Of a stretch of DNA of 64,000 bases, positions 62,551 through 64,000 are shown one piece after another (the stretch's first letter is position 1; the number at the start of each line of letters is the position of its first letter). Made by a program: the position numbers and the translations under genes. Origin of the DNA: Hippophae tibetana. Lineage: Eukaryota > Streptophyta > Magnoliopsida > Rosales > Elaeagnaceae. The notes below the pieces were generated by a model. That model was not told the DNA's origin. It saw only the letters and a program-made list of their open reading frames with translations, and searched no databases. The DNA lies in NCBI GenBank assembly GCA_037013495.1, contig CM072805.1, positions 36,373,169-36,437,168 on the forward strand, given 5' to 3'.

Positions 62551-63060
62551 ATTCATTTCATATATCATCAAAAAATATTAAAAATCTAATTTTTAAGAAA
62601 TGTTACGGATTATAATTTTGAAGTTTTTATATGCTCATTTTAGTAATAATTATTTAATCTAGTGAATATTTTGATTCATTTTTAAAATATAAATTGTATT
62701 AACCTCATATAATATTATAAATAATTTCATATATCATTATAAAGTTTTTGAAATATAATTTTTTAAATTTTTTAAAGTTTATGATTTTGAGTTTTTAATA
62801 AAAAGTTACGTACATTTTATAAATTTTATTTAGATTATATTTAACATATTTAACTCATTTTTGAAATATAATTAATAACAACTTATAAAAAATTATGATT
62901 GATTTTATATACCATTAAAAAACTATATATATCAAGCTTTTGAAAATTTTACAGGTTTTGACTTTAAGTTTCATAACATGTTATACTCATTTTATTAAAA
63001 ATTGTTCATATTTTATTGCATTTTAATATTTTTTTTCAATACAATTTTTATATTTAATGG
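62551..63060. repeat. degenerate tandem repeat of about 170-180 bp, three copies
   Basis: Units start near 62556, 62725 and 62904. Each begins TTTCATATATCAT or a close variant (TTTATATACCAT). Each continues through an A-run, a TTTTGAAATATAATTTTT-like step, a TATGATTTTGAGTTTTTA-like step, a TACTCATTTTAT-like step and a TTCATTTTT.AAATATAA-like step. The copies are strongly diverged; the length is in the range of plant satellite monomers. Confidence 0.6.
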
Positions 63061-64000
63061 ATTCAAGTTTTTTTATCGATAAAAAATATTTAAGATTATC
63101 TTATTATGCATTTTATTAAAAATATTAATTTTATATTATTAGAAGAAATTATATATTATTTTTCAAAAAAGAGAAAAGAATAAGGTTATTGAAAAAAATA
63201 TTATGTTATTAAAAATAAATCTTAAAAATGTTTTTTTAAAAACTGAATTTATTAATTAAAAAAATGTTTATATATTATTTCTAAAAAAAATCAAATTGTT
63301 TAAAACAAATTCAACTTACCATAAACAAAATTAAGAGAAAAATAAAATAAGTAAAAAAAAAAATACAAAAACTTAAGTTAAATTGAATTTTAACTTATAT
63401 GGTAAATAATAATCTATATCTTATTTGAGTTGGAGTATGATGGGATGGGATATACTTAGATCTAAAATAAATTAAATGATAATAATATGGGATAAGTAGA
63501 TTATTTAATATCTCTATTAATATTTACATTAAAATTTATAAGTATTATAGATATTTTTATTAAAAAAATCATAATTTTTAATGATATTAAATGCGTTGTA
63601 CATATAAATAGTCCTACCACATGATCCCACAAAAGCTTAAAAATAGGATATGCATATTTTAAATCTCTGTTAGGTGTTATTGTTTCAGTTCTTCACCATG
63701 TCAATCATGCTCTTCTTCTAAATCTTATCATCAAAATTACACACTAGTTCATATATATTAATTGTAAAATAAAAAATTAATATAAAATAATTTCTTTTAT
63801 AACGAGGACAAAGGAATAGTCAATCAAGTATGGTCAACAATCACATCCAACAAACAAACAATTAAACAAATTCTTAAATGAAATTCTAAATATTTGAGAC
63901 ATAGTTGTTAATAATCTTATCATAATCATAAATATTCGCATTCAAATCATAATAAATTATCACAAGAATATATATATTTATAGCTATATTTTTATTTAAA

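Larger units (their letters stand above)
61151..64000. other. AT-rich intergenic sequence to the right edge
   Basis: No open frame with recognisable content. It contains an AT microsatellite (61651-61698) and a degenerate repeat of about 175 bp at 62.5-63.1 kb, listed separately. The remainder is A/T-run sequence. Confidence 0.6.

Noticed and set aside
1-64000. CRISPR arrays, bacterial-style operons, rRNA genes, organellar DNA
   Set aside because: The tandem repeats lack regular unique spacers, the genes are intron-split plant families, and no rRNA or organellar gene words were seen.

Overview
This is a nuclear genome segment from a flowering plant, most likely a eudicot. The DNA is very AT-rich, the genes are split by GT-AG introns, and every protein recognised is a plant family. 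It holds seven protein-coding genes (one cut by the left edge), one decayed gene copy, and mobile-element remains in the long AT-rich spacers. I rebuilt exon structures by hand from splice signals, codon phase and conserved protein motifs. Apart from the partial BIOF, each closes into one open frame of the length expected for its family. No transcript data were available.

Layout. 1-468 (+): 3' end of the biotin-pathway gene BIOF (8-amino-7-oxononanoate synthase). 1277-6203 (-): DYAD/SWI1/AM1-type meiotic cohesion regulator, 9 coding exons, 796 aa, with a likely untranslated first exon near 7.3 kb. 7.6-11.8 kb: spacer with a 29-bp tandem array, a duplicated block and a tandem TRIM retroelement (three LTRs, two internal regions). 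12747-16987 (+): RhoGAP-like protein, 9 exons, 376 aa. 17.0-20.8 kb: spacer. 20996-26487 (+): ceramide kinase (CERK/ACD5 type), 12 exons, 610 aa. 29.3-31.2 kb (+): Derlin pseudogene that keeps its introns but has several frameshifts. 31597-32369 (-): Elongin-B-like ubiquitin-fold protein, 97 aa. 33.7-46.2 kb: a 12.5-kb gene-poor block with tandem repeats and a solo LTR with a perfect target-site duplication. 46832-51256 (+): USP-kinase-U-box protein, 9 exons, 818 aa. 53822-55717 (-): membrane-anchored pseudokinase, 361 aa. 56.7-61.1 kb (-): degenerate Ty1/copia element. 61.1-64 kb: AT-rich spacer with a degenerate repeat of about 175 bp.

The genes do not form a pathway; they cover biotin synthesis, meiosis, small-GTPase control, sphingolipid signalling, ubiquitin-ligase assembly and kinase signalling. 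The gene order is informative. From memory, DYAD and CERK homologues lie close together on one part of Arabidopsis chromosome 5, while the RhoGAP, U-box kinase and small kinase homologues lie together on another part. Here the two sets are interleaved, as expected of an ancestral segment that was duplicated and then lost genes reciprocally in Arabidopsis.

I found no convincing new multi-gene system. The most notable items are the solo LTR with an array of MYB/MSA-like motifs in its promoter half, the tandem TRIM, the catalytic-site departures in the RhoGAP and the small kinase, and a DLNxxP (EAR-type) motif in the DYAD protein.
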